A DNA stretch of 64,000 nt from Bacteroidia bacterium (GTDB lineage: Bacteria; Bacteroidota; Ignavibacteria; UBA10030). Shown piece by piece: positions 8,880 through 17,864 of this stretch (positions are counted from its first letter, which is position 1; each line of letters starts with the position of its first letter). Below the pieces are notes generated by a model, which saw only the letters and a list, made by a program, of their open reading frames with translations, was not told where the DNA came from and did not search any database. The position numbers and the translations under genes are program-made. The stretch is taken from positions 48,055 through 112,054 of the forward strand of contig BQML01000022.1 in the NCBI GenBank assembly GCA_022180565.1. Reading direction: 5' to 3'.

Positions 8880-10076
8880 TCACGCTTCCATCATCTCCAC
8901 ATACTTGGTTCCTGCGGCGGTGTTCCAGAGCACGACAGTATCTGACGCCTTGATGACCCCCTGTCGAACAAGATGCCCTGCGGCGACAAGCGTTGCCGCT
9001 CCTTCGGGACAGCAGAACAATCCTTCTCTGTGTGCCAGATCCGCAACGGCTTTCCGGATTTCGTCATCGCTCACTGCGATCGCGCATCCTCCGCTCGCGT
9101 AGATCGCATCAAGGATCAGATAATCGGCAAACGCTTTGGGAACGCGAAGGCCCGAAGCGATTGTCTCTGCATGATCCCAGAATTCCGACTCGGTATTCTT
9201 CTGTTCGAATGCCCGGACCAATGGTGCACAGCCTGTGCTCTGCACGGCGACCATCTTCGGTCTCTTCGGACCGATCAGGTCCAGTTCCTCCATCTCCGCG
9301 AAAGCCTTCCACATCCCCACGAGGCCCGTTCCGCCCCCGGCCGGATAGATAATAACGTCGGGCAACTCCCAGCCGCACTGCTCCGCGAGTTCGTATCCCA
9401 TGGTCTTCTTCCCCTCGAGCCTGTACGGCTCCTTCATCGTGGAAACATCGAACCAATCCGGATGGAGGCTTCGCTTTGCGTTCATGGCTTTTGCCGCGTC
9501 ACTGATGGTGCCCTTCACGAGTTCGACGTTCGCGCCTGCAACCATGCATTCGGCAATGTTCACCCGCGGAGTATCTTCAGGGATGAAGATATGGGCTTCC
9601 ATGCCGGCCCGGGCGGCATAGGCCGCCAACGCTCCCGCCGCGTTGCCCGCCGATGGAATACACACCTTTCGAATGCCGAGTTCTCTGGCCTTCGAAACGG
9701 CCATTGCAAGCCCCCTCGCCTTGAACGACCCGGTGGGCAGGCGGGATTCATCCTTCATCTGCAAACGCGCCACCCCAAGCGTTTGTTCATACGCCGACAG
9801 GTGGAGCAGGGGTGTCGCCGGCTCCCCAAGCGAAACGATGTTTGCCGGGTTCTCTACGGGCAGGAGCGGCTGAATCTTCCACATGCCGGCGGGTCTCTGC
9901 CGGAACCATTCACGGGAAACTGTTTGTTTAAGGTGGGTCAGATCATACCGCGCAGCGAGGATCTTTCCACAGCTCCGGCAAACGGTCTGGACTTCATGCG
10001 GAGAATGCCTCTCGCCACAAGCAGTGCATTCGAGATGGGTCAGTGCTGTTGTTTCTCTGTCCACAGGTATTGGCAA
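8880..10076 (-). CDS. thrC: Threonine synthase
   Basis: A 398-residue PLP enzyme converting O-phospho-L-homoserine to threonine. The N-terminus holds a four-cysteine zinc ribbon (Cys17, Cys20, Cys33, Cys36), as in archaeal-type threonine synthases. The PLP lysine is Lys119 in TGSFKARG, and the phosphate-binding glycine loop is YPAGGGTG. The length fits the shorter threonine synthase class. No hom or thrB neighbour lies in the window; a secreted peptidase gene follows. Threonine dehydratase and cysteate synthase share the fold, but the zinc ribbon favours threonine synthase. The divergent gene on the right starts 99 bp away. Confidence 0.9.
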   Translation of the reverse strand: MPIPVDRETTALTHLECTACGERHSPHEVQTVCRSCGKILAARYDLTHLKQTVSREWFRQRPAGMWKIQPLLPVENPANIVSLGEPATPLLHLSAYEQTLGVARLQMKDESRLPTGSFKARGLAMAVSKARELGIRKVCIPSAGNAAGALAAYAARAGMEAHIFIPEDTPRVNIAECMVAGANVELVKGTISDAAKAMNAKRSLHPDWFDVSTMKEPYRLEGKKTMGYELAEQCGWELPDVIIYPAGGGTGLVGMWKAFAEMEELDLIGPKRPKMVAVQSTGCAPLVRAFEQKNTESEFWDHAETIASGLRVPKAFADYLILDAIYASGGCAIAVSDDEIRKAVADLAHREGLFCCPEGAATLVAAGHLVRQGVIKASDTVVLWNTAAGTKYVEMMEA

Positions 10077-10094
10077 ATCAGGTTTTCGGCCTTA

Positions 10095-10146
10095 TTGAAT
10101 CATACGGCGAGTTTCTGTTATATTCCCGGTCCCGGTTTCCCGGGAC
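10095..10146 (+). promoter_or_regulatory. Promoter and 5' hairpin of the haem-motif barrel gene
   Basis: TTGAAT (10095-10100), an 18-bp spacer and TATATT (10119-10124) form a good sigma-70-like promoter, with a start expected near 10131. A 7-bp perfect hairpin, GTCCCGG-TTTC-CCGGGAC (10129-10146), would lie at the very 5' end of the transcript and may protect it or act as an operator. The promoter supports the ATG at 10175 rather than an in-frame codon at 10043. Confidence 0.6.
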
Positions 10147-10174
10147 GATCGCTCACCAACGCCAAGGGCACATC

Positions 10175-11257
10175 ATGACCAGATTTTTTTTCGCAATCCT
10201 CTTTGTGCTTGTTGCACTCGCCGATTCTCTGACCGCTCTTCCGAAATTTGCCAGCAGGCTCAACGTCTCCTGCAGGAGCTGTCACGTGAATCCTACGGGT
10301 GGAGGTCTGCGGAACGCCTTCGGGGTCTCCTATGGCCAGGACGAACTGCCGATTCCCACCTGGCGCGATCAATTCGCCCTCGAGGAATTCTCGACACAGC
10401 TCAGCGACATCGTCAGTATCGGTGCAAATTTCCGCACCCTCTACTTCTCCCAACAAACGGGTCCTTCGACATCAAGGAGCTCGTTCTTTCAGATGCAGGC
10501 CGACCTGTATGTGAGCGCCCGGCTCGCGAAGAAAACCTTCCTGTATCTCAATCGCGGAATTGGAAACCGGTTCGAAGCCTTCGGTGTTGCCGGCATACTT
10601 CCTCTCGATGGCTACGTCAAGGCCGGGTGGTTCGTTCCCGCGTTCGGCCTGAGAACCGACGACCACAACATCTTCACGCGCGATAGAACCTTGTTTGCGT
10701 TCGGCGGAGGACAAGACGCCGGGGTAGAAGTCGGCCTTTCCCCAGGTCCCTTCGAATTCACGGCAGGAGTGACCAATGGCGCTACGGGCGACCGCGATGA
10801 CAACACGTTCCGTGCTATCATGGGGCGCGGTGAGGTCCGGTTCAAACTCGGGACCGTCAATCTGCGCGGAGGAGGATCCTACTACAACAATCCGCGTCCC
10901 ACCAGCGCGGTCACCCTCCTGAGCACCCATGGAACCGTGTCCCTCAAGGACAATCTGACTATCCTGGCAGAATATGTCCAGCGGCGAACGCTGGCCAACA
11001 ATGTAAAAACCTTTGCCAATATTTTCTATGTCGAAGCTGATTACCTCCTGATGCAGGGATTGGATCTCAAGGTGGGGTACGAACATTACGATCCGGACAC
11101 ACGATTCACCACGGGAGCGGAATCCAGAATCGTTCTGGGGCTTGAGGTCTACCCCATCAGCGGAGTTGAATTCAGGCCGCTCTACGTCATCCGCAGGGAA
11201 GAGCCGACCGATGTCGCGAACAACCAGTTCATTTTGATGATGCATCTCTACCTCTGA
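10175..11257 (+). CDS. Outer-membrane barrel-like protein with one CxxCH haem motif
   Basis: A 360-residue exported protein. A signal peptide (residues 1-21) is followed directly by a c-type haem motif CRSCH (Cys33, Cys36, His37) in the context LNVSCRSCHVNPTGGG. The remainder is rich in alternating hydrophobic strands ending in an aromatic/hydrophobic C-terminus (LMMHLYL), as expected of an outer-membrane beta-barrel. The fold is inferred from this pattern only. The next gene, 25 bp downstream, encodes a small c-type cytochrome, so the pair may move electrons at or across the outer membrane. Start chosen at 10175 because it begins the signal peptide and lies downstream of the promoter. Confidence 0.7.
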   Translation: MTRFFFAILFVLVALADSLTALPKFASRLNVSCRSCHVNPTGGGLRNAFGVSYGQDELPIPTWRDQFALEEFSTQLSDIVSIGANFRTLYFSQQTGPSTSRSSFFQMQADLYVSARLAKKTFLYLNRGIGNRFEAFGVAGILPLDGYVKAGWFVPAFGLRTDDHNIFTRDRTLFAFGGGQDAGVEVGLSPGPFEFTAGVTNGATGDRDDNTFRAIMGRGEVRFKLGTVNLRGGGSYYNNPRPTSAVTLLSTHGTVSLKDNLTILAEYVQRRTLANNVKTFANIFYVEADYLLMQGLDLKVGYEHYDPDTRFTTGAESRIVLGLEVYPISGVEFRPLYVIRREEPTDVANNQFILMMHLYL

Positions 11258-11282
11258 CACTTCCACGATACCGGAAATCACC

Positions 11283-11648
11283 ATGACCATTCTGCACCGT
11301 ATTCTGGGCATCACTGTATTCGGTGCATCACTCGCACTGGCCCAGGAACCATCTCTTACGTACAAGGAACATATATTTCCGATCATTGAAAAGCATTGTC
11401 TTCGCTGTCATCTGGAGGAGAACGACAACCCCAGCGGACTGGCTATGGATTCCTTTGAGCTTCTCATGAAGGGGGGAAAGAACGGAAATACCGTGGTACC
11501 TGGAAAGCCGGAAGAATCGATCCTTTATCGGAAGCTTCTCTCCGACCCGCCCTTCGGAAAGCAGATGCCGCGAAACAGGAAGAAACTCTCCGCGGAAGAG
11601 ATCGGACTGATTTTCGAGTGGATCAGGCAGGGGGCACGGAAGGAATAG
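11283..11648 (+). CDS. Small exported c-type cytochrome (planctomycete-type cytochrome c domain)
   Basis: A 121-residue protein with a signal peptide (1-20) and one haem-binding motif CLRCH (Cys39, Cys42, His43). The surrounding sequence, HIFPIIEKHC...GLAMDSFELLMKGGKNGNTVVPGKPEES, is the pattern of the PSCyt1/planctomycete-type cytochrome c domain; a distal Met in KQMPR could be the sixth ligand. It follows the haem-motif barrel gene closely and is probably its electron partner. Its 3' end overlaps the stop of the convergent pyruvate kinase gene by 26 bp. Confidence 0.85.
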   Translation: MTILHRILGITVFGASLALAQEPSLTYKEHIFPIIEKHCLRCHLEENDNPSGLAMDSFELLMKGGKNGNTVVPGKPEESILYRKLLSDPPFGKQMPRNRKKLSAEEIGLIFEWIRQGARKE

Positions 11649-13101
11649 CACCGGACTCATCGCCAACCCTCACAACTTTGATCGTGTTGGTAGAGCCCTT
11701 GGACATCAGGGGAATTCCCGCCGTGAAAACCACGTACTCTCCGTTTCGTACATATCCGCGCAGAACAAGCTCGTCCTCAATGCGCTTGAAGGCGGTGTCC
11801 GAATCGACGTCCAGATCAGGAATAATCATTCCGCGAACCCCCCAGATCAGGTTCATCCTGCGCAGGATCCTCTCTCTTCCGCTCACAGCGATGATTGGCG
11901 CCGGCGGTCGGTATTTGCTGATGCGCAGGGCTGTACCTCCCGAGTGTGTTACCGGCACGATGGCTTTTGCTCCAAGTTGTTTGGCCAGAACCGCGGCCGC
12001 GCGGGCGACGGCATCGAAAATGTCATCATGACGGATTCCTTCGAGACCCTCGCCCAACCTGTCCCGGGCAATCGTCTCGGCCTTGCGAATGATCTGGTCC
12101 ATCGTATGCACTGCCTCCACGACGTACTTGCCCACCGATGTCTCGCCGCTCAGCATCACGGCATCCGTGCCGTCTAAGACGGCATTCGCCACATCGTTTG
12201 CTTCCGCACGCGTGGGACGAGGACTGTCGATCATCGATTCCAGCATTTGCGTTGCAATGATGACCGGCTTTCCGGCTTTGTTGCATTTCGCCACGATTCT
12301 CTTCTGCACCAGCGGGACCTCCTCCGCCTGAAGCTCCACACCAAGATCCCCGCGCGCCACCATGATGACGTCGGCCTCTTCGATGATCGCGTCAATCGCC
12401 TCCACCGCCTCGGGCTTCTCGATCTTTGCGACGATGGGAACCTTTACCCCCTTGCGGCCCTGCTGGATGATCATCTTCCGAAGATCCCGGATGTCCTCGG
12501 GTTTTCGGACGAAGGAAAGCGCCACGTAATCCACTTCCTGCTCCAATCCGAATTTCAGATCCGCCCGATCCTTGTCCGTCAGCGATGACACGCTCACACT
12601 CACGCCGGGGAGATTTATCCCCTTCTTGTCCTTCAGGACTCCCCCGTTCACAACTTCACAGGAAACCTCCGTCGAGGTTTTTCCTGTCACAACCATTTTG
12701 ATCCTGCCGTCATCCACGAGGATCGTATCTCCCTTCCGGACGTCCTTCGGCAGGGCCTTGTAGGTCGTCGAAACCCTCCTTGCATTGCCGATCACATCCT
12801 CGATCGTGAAGACAAACTCCTGTCCCTTTTCGAGGGACACGGCATGATTCTCGACAACACCCGTGCGAATCTTCGGCCCGCCCAGATCCTGGAGGATCGT
12901 AATGGCCTCACCGGAAGCGGATGCGGCCGTGCGAACCCGTTCCAACGTGAGGCGGTGGTCTTCATGATTGCCATGTGAGAAGTTGAGACGAGCGACGTCC
13001 ATCCCTGCGCGGATCATCTCCTTCAGAATCTCAGGCTCCTGCGACGAGGGCCCGATGGTGCAGATGATCTTGGTGTGACCAAACTGGCTAGGACGGTTCA
13101 T
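11623..13101 (-). CDS. pyk: Pyruvate kinase
   Basis: A 492-residue glycolytic enzyme that makes pyruvate and ATP from phosphoenolpyruvate and ADP. It shows the N-terminal TKIICTIGPSS motif, the RLNFSHG substrate-binding loop, the catalytic KIEKPEA segment, and MVARGDLGVEL for Mg/K binding; the C-terminal domain has the THSGGTA loop. Length is normal. The ATG at 13101 is preferred over a GTG at 13110. The start lies inside the 3' end of the upstream sirtuin gene (14-bp overlap), so the two are very likely cotranscribed and translationally coupled. Confidence 0.96.
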   Translation of the reverse strand: MNRPSQFGHTKIICTIGPSSQEPEILKEMIRAGMDVARLNFSHGNHEDHRLTLERVRTAASASGEAITILQDLGGPKIRTGVVENHAVSLEKGQEFVFTIEDVIGNARRVSTTYKALPKDVRKGDTILVDDGRIKMVVTGKTSTEVSCEVVNGGVLKDKKGINLPGVSVSVSSLTDKDRADLKFGLEQEVDYVALSFVRKPEDIRDLRKMIIQQGRKGVKVPIVAKIEKPEAVEAIDAIIEEADVIMVARGDLGVELQAEEVPLVQKRIVAKCNKAGKPVIIATQMLESMIDSPRPTRAEANDVANAVLDGTDAVMLSGETSVGKYVVEAVHTMDQIIRKAETIARDRLGEGLEGIRHDDIFDAVARAAAVLAKQLGAKAIVPVTHSGGTALRISKYRPPAPIIAVSGRERILRRMNLIWGVRGMIIPDLDVDSDTAFKRIEDELVLRGYVRNGEYVVFTAGIPLMSKGSTNTIKVVRVGDESGAIPSVPPA

Positions 13102-13840
13102 GGCTTGCACGTTGAGTGAGATGTGTCACAAGGAGTGGAAGGATTTCGCCCGACGGGCCGATGATCGTTTCGTTCATGCGTGGGGAAAGATCGGTATATT
13201 CACGATTGATTTCCACCACATACGCCCCCGCGTTGCGGGCCGCCAGGGGGATGGATGCGGCCGGATAGACGACTCCCGACGTACCCACCGAAAGGAACAC
13301 GTCGCAACGATGGGCGGCTTCCATGGCCTTTTCCAACGCGCCTGCAGGAAGGAGCTCGCCGAACCATACGACGTCCGGACGGAGGAGTCCTCCGCATTCC
13401 TTGCACCGGGGCGTCTTTTCGAACACCGCTTGTTCCTCCTCACCCGCAAAGAGACCGCACTCAACGCAGTAGCTGCGCGTGATGTTGCCGTGAAGCTCAA
13501 TGACGTCCCGGCTTCCCGCGCGCGCATGGAGACCGTCCACATTCTGTGTCACGAGCGTGAAGTCAGGAACCAGATCCTGCATGTGAGCCAGAGCGACATG
13601 ACCCGGATTCGGCAGTACCTCACGGATCACTTTCTTCCTGTAATGGTACCATTCCCAGACAAGTTCCGGGTTGCTGATAAAACTCTCAAATCGGGCGAAG
13701 TCCTCGGGCTTAAACTTCTCCCAAATCCCTCCCGCACTTCTGAATGTCGGCACGCCGCTTTCTTCCGAAACCCCTGCGCCCGTGAGCACGCAAACGGACT
13801 GTGCAGACGATAAGGCCTTAAGACAATTTGCTGAGAACAT
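13088..13840 (-). CDS. NAD-dependent protein deacylase (sirtuin), class III-like
   Basis: A 250-residue sirtuin. NAD-binding motifs are GAGVSEESGVPTFR (21-34), TQNVDGLH and the catalytic His in ELHGN; two Cys pairs (CVECG and CKECGG) form the zinc site. The segment WYHYRKKV places Tyr65 and Arg68 where SIRT5 and class III bacterial sirtuins hold the Tyr and Arg that bind succinyl or malonyl lysine. Removal of acidic acyl groups is therefore the likely activity, besides deacetylation. Overlap with pyk suggests coupled expression with a central metabolic enzyme. It begins 31 bp after the penicillin acylase stop. A cobB-like name is possible, but I leave the symbol blank. Confidence 0.92.
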   Translation of the reverse strand: MFSANCLKALSSAQSVCVLTGAGVSEESGVPTFRSAGGIWEKFKPEDFARFESFISNPELVWEWYHYRKKVIREVLPNPGHVALAHMQDLVPDFTLVTQNVDGLHARAGSRDVIELHGNITRSYCVECGLFAGEEEQAVFEKTPRCKECGGLLRPDVVWFGELLPAGALEKAMEAAHRCDVFLSVGTSGVVYPAASIPLAARNAGAYVVEINREYTDLSPRMNETIIGPSGEILPLLVTHLTQRASHEPS

Positions 13841-13871
13841 GATGAAAGTCTTCCCGGCTCTCCGCGTGCAT

Positions 13872-16265
13872 TCACTCCGGCCTCAGAATCAGCAGCTGAT
13901 GTTCTCTCTCTTCTACCTTTTCCCGGTCCATCGGCTGTTGCTTGTAGGCCCCGTTTCGCCACAAGGGTATCTGATTGTCATAGTTCCTGTGGAACAAATG
14001 GCCCGATTGACCGGGGGGGACAACGATTCTCGTGTTGTTCACATCGGCCATGTCGACGATGAGCCTCATCGACGGGCCAAGATGATTCAAGAACGGTTCC
14101 TTGAGCCGATAGTCTCCTTTCCATACTGTCGCGTGCGACCCACCGACGGACAGCGGCCCAACGTTGAAGAGACGGCGCAGAAACTGGTTCCGACCGAAGA
14201 TGTGCCCGAACTCAACGGTGTGAATTTTCCCCCACCTCCACTCCTTTAACTCTCCGCCAAGCATTGCCCTGAGCCTCTCCACGGCTCTCGCGAGGCTCTT
14301 TGTTATGATCCCGGTTTTTGTCTCCGACGCGGGCGTCCGCACGTCATCGAACCAGTCCGACGAATCCCTCTGCAAGAGATTCGTTATGGCAGTCATCGGC
14401 TTGGACGAAAGGGTGTCATAGAGGCTTGTCAGCAGGGGACCAAGCTCATCGGCAAAAGTGTTATGGATGGCCTCAACCAGAAACGCCTCGAACAGCGAGC
14501 CGGCCACACTCTCCTCGCGCATCTGAAAATCCCAGTTGCGAAAGTAATTCAAGGCCGTGCGAACGTCGTCATTTGCCGCGCCAACGCTTTCATACGCTTT
14601 GAGGATCTCCGGAATGAGCACGCGGGCCTGGGGCGAGAGGACATCGAGCTGGATCCTCTGATGATCCTCCAATGTCTTTGCCCCGTCCCGTCCCAGCAGT
14701 TCAACGATCCTCTCAGCGCGCCATGGCGGTTCCCAATTGCTGGAAAGGTAGTACGGATAGTCTCCAGCGACAATCTTGTTGTTGGCCGTGACGATGAATC
14801 CCTGCGGCGGATTGTATGCAGAGGGATTCTGTTCGAAGGGCACGAAACCCGTCCAGTCATTCCGATCATTCCAACCGGGATACGGCGATGAAAACTGCGG
14901 GGAGGGCCTCCTGGGAATTTTTCCCCCTGTCACGTATCCGATGTTTCCCTCCGCATCCGCATACAGGAAATTCTGTGCCGGCGCGGAAAAATCCTCGAGG
15001 GCAGAGCGGAACTCGCGCCAGTTGCGGGCACGGTTCAGATTCATAATGGCCCGGACTTCAAGCGACGGCTCACCGGCAACCCATTTCATGGAAAGCAGGC
15101 GGTCTGAAGGTTCGGCCGCGGGCTCGATTCTGTTGATGACGGGCCCCCGATGGGTGTGGTACGTCGTGAGGATAACGGGCGGATTGTCTTTCACCAGGAT
15201 CGTATCTGTCCGCATCCTTATCGGCACCCATCGATCGTTCAGGCGGTAGTGCGTGGGAAATTCAACCGAGTCTGTTTCCTCGACATAGTAATCCACGTCG
15301 TCGATCATGGCACTGGTCATGCCCCAGGCGATGTGCCTGTTTCGCCCGATGACCACGAAGGGCACGCCCGGAATCGAAGCGCCGATGACGTCAAAATCCG
15401 GGCTGGAGAGATGCATTTCGTACCAGCGAGCTGGAGCCGTAAAGATCAAATGGGGGTCGTTGGCGAGGACAGCGTTGCCGGTGACCGACTTCGACGGCGC
15501 AATGACCCACCCGTTGCTACCGGAGCCATCATCCGACGGGCCGAAGAAACGTCTGTATGCCGCGTCGGCCTGAAGAAATGCCGACAGCGTTTGCCGCGCG
15601 GGAAGGACCGTGGGAGCGGCTGCCGGCCAGTCGGGATACAGATCCCGAGCGCGCCTTTCTCCAAAGTGCTGAGCGATGTATCCGTACGTAATGTCCACCC
15701 ACCGCGAGGTGTTCAGCTCCCAGGCCATCAGCTTGGCCAGCAAGAGCGTATGCCGGGGCTCCCACGGATCAGGTTCAAAACCAAGCATGTCAAACTCGAT
15801 TGCATACCGGCCCCGTTGTTCCTCCAGAGCTGCGTTGACACCTCGGGCAAAAGCCTCCAGGGCCGTCCGCGTTTCGGCATCCAGGAACCGTACGGTTTGT
15901 TCGGCAAGGTCGCGCAGTCCGAGGGTTCGAAACATCCGATCGATCGGAAGAGCCTCACGCCCGAGGATCTCGGCAAGGCGTCCCTCACCCGCCCGGCGGA
16001 GAAGGTCCATCTGCCACATACGGTCCTGAGCCTGGACGAAGCCCGCTGCGAACCAGGCATCGACGGACGATTCTGCAAAGATGTGCGGAACACCGAACTG
16101 GTCGCGCTCGATCGCGACGGGCCTCACGATACCGCGGACCTTCAGCGAACCCGTCGCGGTGGGAAAGGAGCGTGTCGAAAGATGATAGGCAAGAATCAGG
16201 AGGGCAAGGACAATGACAAGAGCTGAGAATCCCAACCCGATGAGAATCCGCGTTCGTTTTTGCAT
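13872..16265 (-). CDS. Penicillin acylase-family (S45) Ntn-hydrolase
   Basis: A 797-residue precursor with an N-terminal transmembrane or signal segment (residues 7-27). The family's autocatalytic site is visible as GSGSNGWVIAPSKS, with Ser250 the predicted N-terminal nucleophile of the beta chain; the following NDPHL and the Asn in TANNKIVAGDYP fit the S45 active site. Expected processing gives an alpha chain, a spacer and a beta chain in the periplasm. Substrates in this family include penicillins, acyl-homoserine lactones and other amides; nothing here discriminates. It is followed by the sirtuin and pyk genes on the same strand. Confidence 0.9.
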   Translation of the reverse strand: MQKRTRILIGLGFSALVIVLALLILAYHLSTRSFPTATGSLKVRGIVRPVAIERDQFGVPHIFAESSVDAWFAAGFVQAQDRMWQMDLLRRAGEGRLAEILGREALPIDRMFRTLGLRDLAEQTVRFLDAETRTALEAFARGVNAALEEQRGRYAIEFDMLGFEPDPWEPRHTLLLAKLMAWELNTSRWVDITYGYIAQHFGERRARDLYPDWPAAAPTVLPARQTLSAFLQADAAYRRFFGPSDDGSGSNGWVIAPSKSVTGNAVLANDPHLIFTAPARWYEMHLSSPDFDVIGASIPGVPFVVIGRNRHIAWGMTSAMIDDVDYYVEETDSVEFPTHYRLNDRWVPIRMRTDTILVKDNPPVILTTYHTHRGPVINRIEPAAEPSDRLLSMKWVAGEPSLEVRAIMNLNRARNWREFRSALEDFSAPAQNFLYADAEGNIGYVTGGKIPRRPSPQFSSPYPGWNDRNDWTGFVPFEQNPSAYNPPQGFIVTANNKIVAGDYPYYLSSNWEPPWRAERIVELLGRDGAKTLEDHQRIQLDVLSPQARVLIPEILKAYESVGAANDDVRTALNYFRNWDFQMREESVAGSLFEAFLVEAIHNTFADELGPLLTSLYDTLSSKPMTAITNLLQRDSSDWFDDVRTPASETKTGIITKSLARAVERLRAMLGGELKEWRWGKIHTVEFGHIFGRNQFLRRLFNVGPLSVGGSHATVWKGDYRLKEPFLNHLGPSMRLIVDMADVNNTRIVVPPGQSGHLFHRNYDNQIPLWRNGAYKQQPMDREKVEEREHQLLILRPE

Positions 16266-16343
16266 TGGCCGATCAGACGATGAACCACCGGCAATGTAGC
16301 AAAACTTGCTCGCGGATTCAACGCAGGACTGGAGGGGTGTCGA

Positions 16344-17816
16344 TCAGAAGCGGAACGTCAGCGTCACAACGGCATTGTGCGTCTTCACATGTTCGTTTGT
16401 GCGCGATGCAGGCCCGCCCGGGCTGTAGTAGTTGTCGCGAAACGTCTTCCAGGATCCGAACGCGTAGCCCGCATCGAGCCACACATTTTCATCGATGCGG
16501 AACGCGGCTCCCGCGCTATAGAACTGCTGATCGAAGTCAGAGGGATCTCCCTCATAGGGAGAAGGCCGGAGCTGGAGGCCGCCGCGCAGTTTCACGCCCA
16601 GGTCCCATAGTGTCACTTCGGCGCCGCCGCGCAGATTGAACGTGGGCCGATAGATGTTTTGGATGAGTCTGTTCTCAGACTGCAGATCGCTGCGCGAAGT
16701 CACGAACTTCATGTTGCGCCAGTCCGTGTACTCCACGTCGCCGGCAATCACCAGCCAGTCGCGGAACTGAACCGCGCCGCCGAGAGTAACCACCACCGGC
16801 GTCGCGATTTTGTAGTCCGTCTTCCCGTCAAACGCAATGTCGAACTGGTCCACCGTGCCGTTCAGGTTGGGATCGAACCGACTGTGCCCCTCGTCGCTGA
16901 ATGTCTCTTCGATCGTATAATAGGTCGGCGTCCGCACGGTGAACCCAATCCGGTATTTCCCCTGTTTTCGATAGTGAAGGCCGAAGACCGCGTTGAAGCC
17001 GCTCAGATCGGTATTGATCGTGCTGACATAACGGAACTGATCGAAAAGCCCGAGAGTGTCGGAAGGGGCCTTCTGATAATTGTTCAAAATATCCTCTTCC
17101 ATGAACTCCCGGTCGTATGTGTACGAGCCACTCACGATGCTCAGGGTTACGCCCAGGGCCAGGTCCCGCGCCACATCGACTGCGCCGCCGAATGACCAGT
17201 GGTTCATTCCTCCGCTCTCCCGGATCACCGCGCTTTGCTGAACATTTCCGCTAATCGAGGTGACGAGCCTGTTTCCTGAGATGTCGGCGAGGTAGAGTTG
17301 ATACGGAATGTTGTTATCGAGCAGATCGTCGCGCTCCGCCGGGGAGAGTGTGGAAAGATCCACATCCGGAATGAGCGAGGGGATGATCGAACTGGAGGAA
17401 TTATAGCCGGTAAACTCGGTCTTCGCCGTGTAATTGGCCACGCGGTTAAAGCCAATCGCAAACGTTAGACCCCCTCGCACTGTCGGCACCGGATAGACGA
17501 GGCCGAGGCTGTTAAGATTCAAACCGCTCTGAGAACCCTCGGTGCGCGTACCGAGGAAGCGCGTCGTGTTCCCAAAATTGAGATACGAAGCACCGACAGA
17601 GAATTCGTAACTCTTCTGCTGGGCCAACCCGGCGGGATTCCAGAACAACGCCGAGTAATCGGGTGCCAGGCCCACAGAGGCGTTGCCCATGGCCAGGGAA
17701 CTTGCGCCTACCCCGAGGCCAAACTGGGAAAACCTGAGAACGTCCTCGGCAAACTGTCCTTTCGCAGGAGCGCCTACAAGAAGGACGGCGCTCCACACCA
17801 CAACGATCTTCTTCAT
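16344..17816 (-). CDS. OmpP1/FadL-family outer-membrane porin
   Basis: A 490-residue outer-membrane beta-barrel with a signal peptide (1-20, ending APAKGQ). The N-terminal segment GVGASSLAMGNASVGLAPDYSALFWNPAGLA is split here for reading: GVGASSLAMGNA then SVGLAPDYSALFWNPAGLA; this is the plug/hatch pattern of the OmpP1/FadL and PorV-like group. Later repeats of aromatic-terminated strands and the C-terminal Phe (VTLTFRF) fit a barrel. The family carries hydrophobic compounds across the outer membrane; PorV relatives serve the T9SS. Which role applies is not evident. It lies 48 bp downstream of the lipoprotein gene. Confidence 0.82.
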   Translation of the reverse strand: MKKIVVVWSAVLLVGAPAKGQFAEDVLRFSQFGLGVGASSLAMGNASVGLAPDYSALFWNPAGLAQQKSYEFSVGASYLNFGNTTRFLGTRTEGSQSGLNLNSLGLVYPVPTVRGGLTFAIGFNRVANYTAKTEFTGYNSSSSIIPSLIPDVDLSTLSPAERDDLLDNNIPYQLYLADISGNRLVTSISGNVQQSAVIRESGGMNHWSFGGAVDVARDLALGVTLSIVSGSYTYDREFMEEDILNNYQKAPSDTLGLFDQFRYVSTINTDLSGFNAVFGLHYRKQGKYRIGFTVRTPTYYTIEETFSDEGHSRFDPNLNGTVDQFDIAFDGKTDYKIATPVVVTLGGAVQFRDWLVIAGDVEYTDWRNMKFVTSRSDLQSENRLIQNIYRPTFNLRGGAEVTLWDLGVKLRGGLQLRPSPYEGDPSDFDQQFYSAGAAFRIDENVWLDAGYAFGSWKTFRDNYYSPGGPASRTNEHVKTHNAVVTLTFRF

Positions 17817-17864
17817 CTGTTTCTTCCGCGATAATCCAAAGAGTTCAGAGATTCAGGTCAGGAA

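Noticed and set aside
8973..10178. 401-codon open frame on the plus strand over thrC
   Set aside because: It is antisense to a well-supported threonine synthase, shows no family motif, and its open frame is explained by the codon use of thrC.
15150..16226. 358-codon open frame opposite the penicillin acylase gene
   Set aside because: Antisense shadow; the acylase frame carries the Ntn-hydrolase motif and a signal segment.
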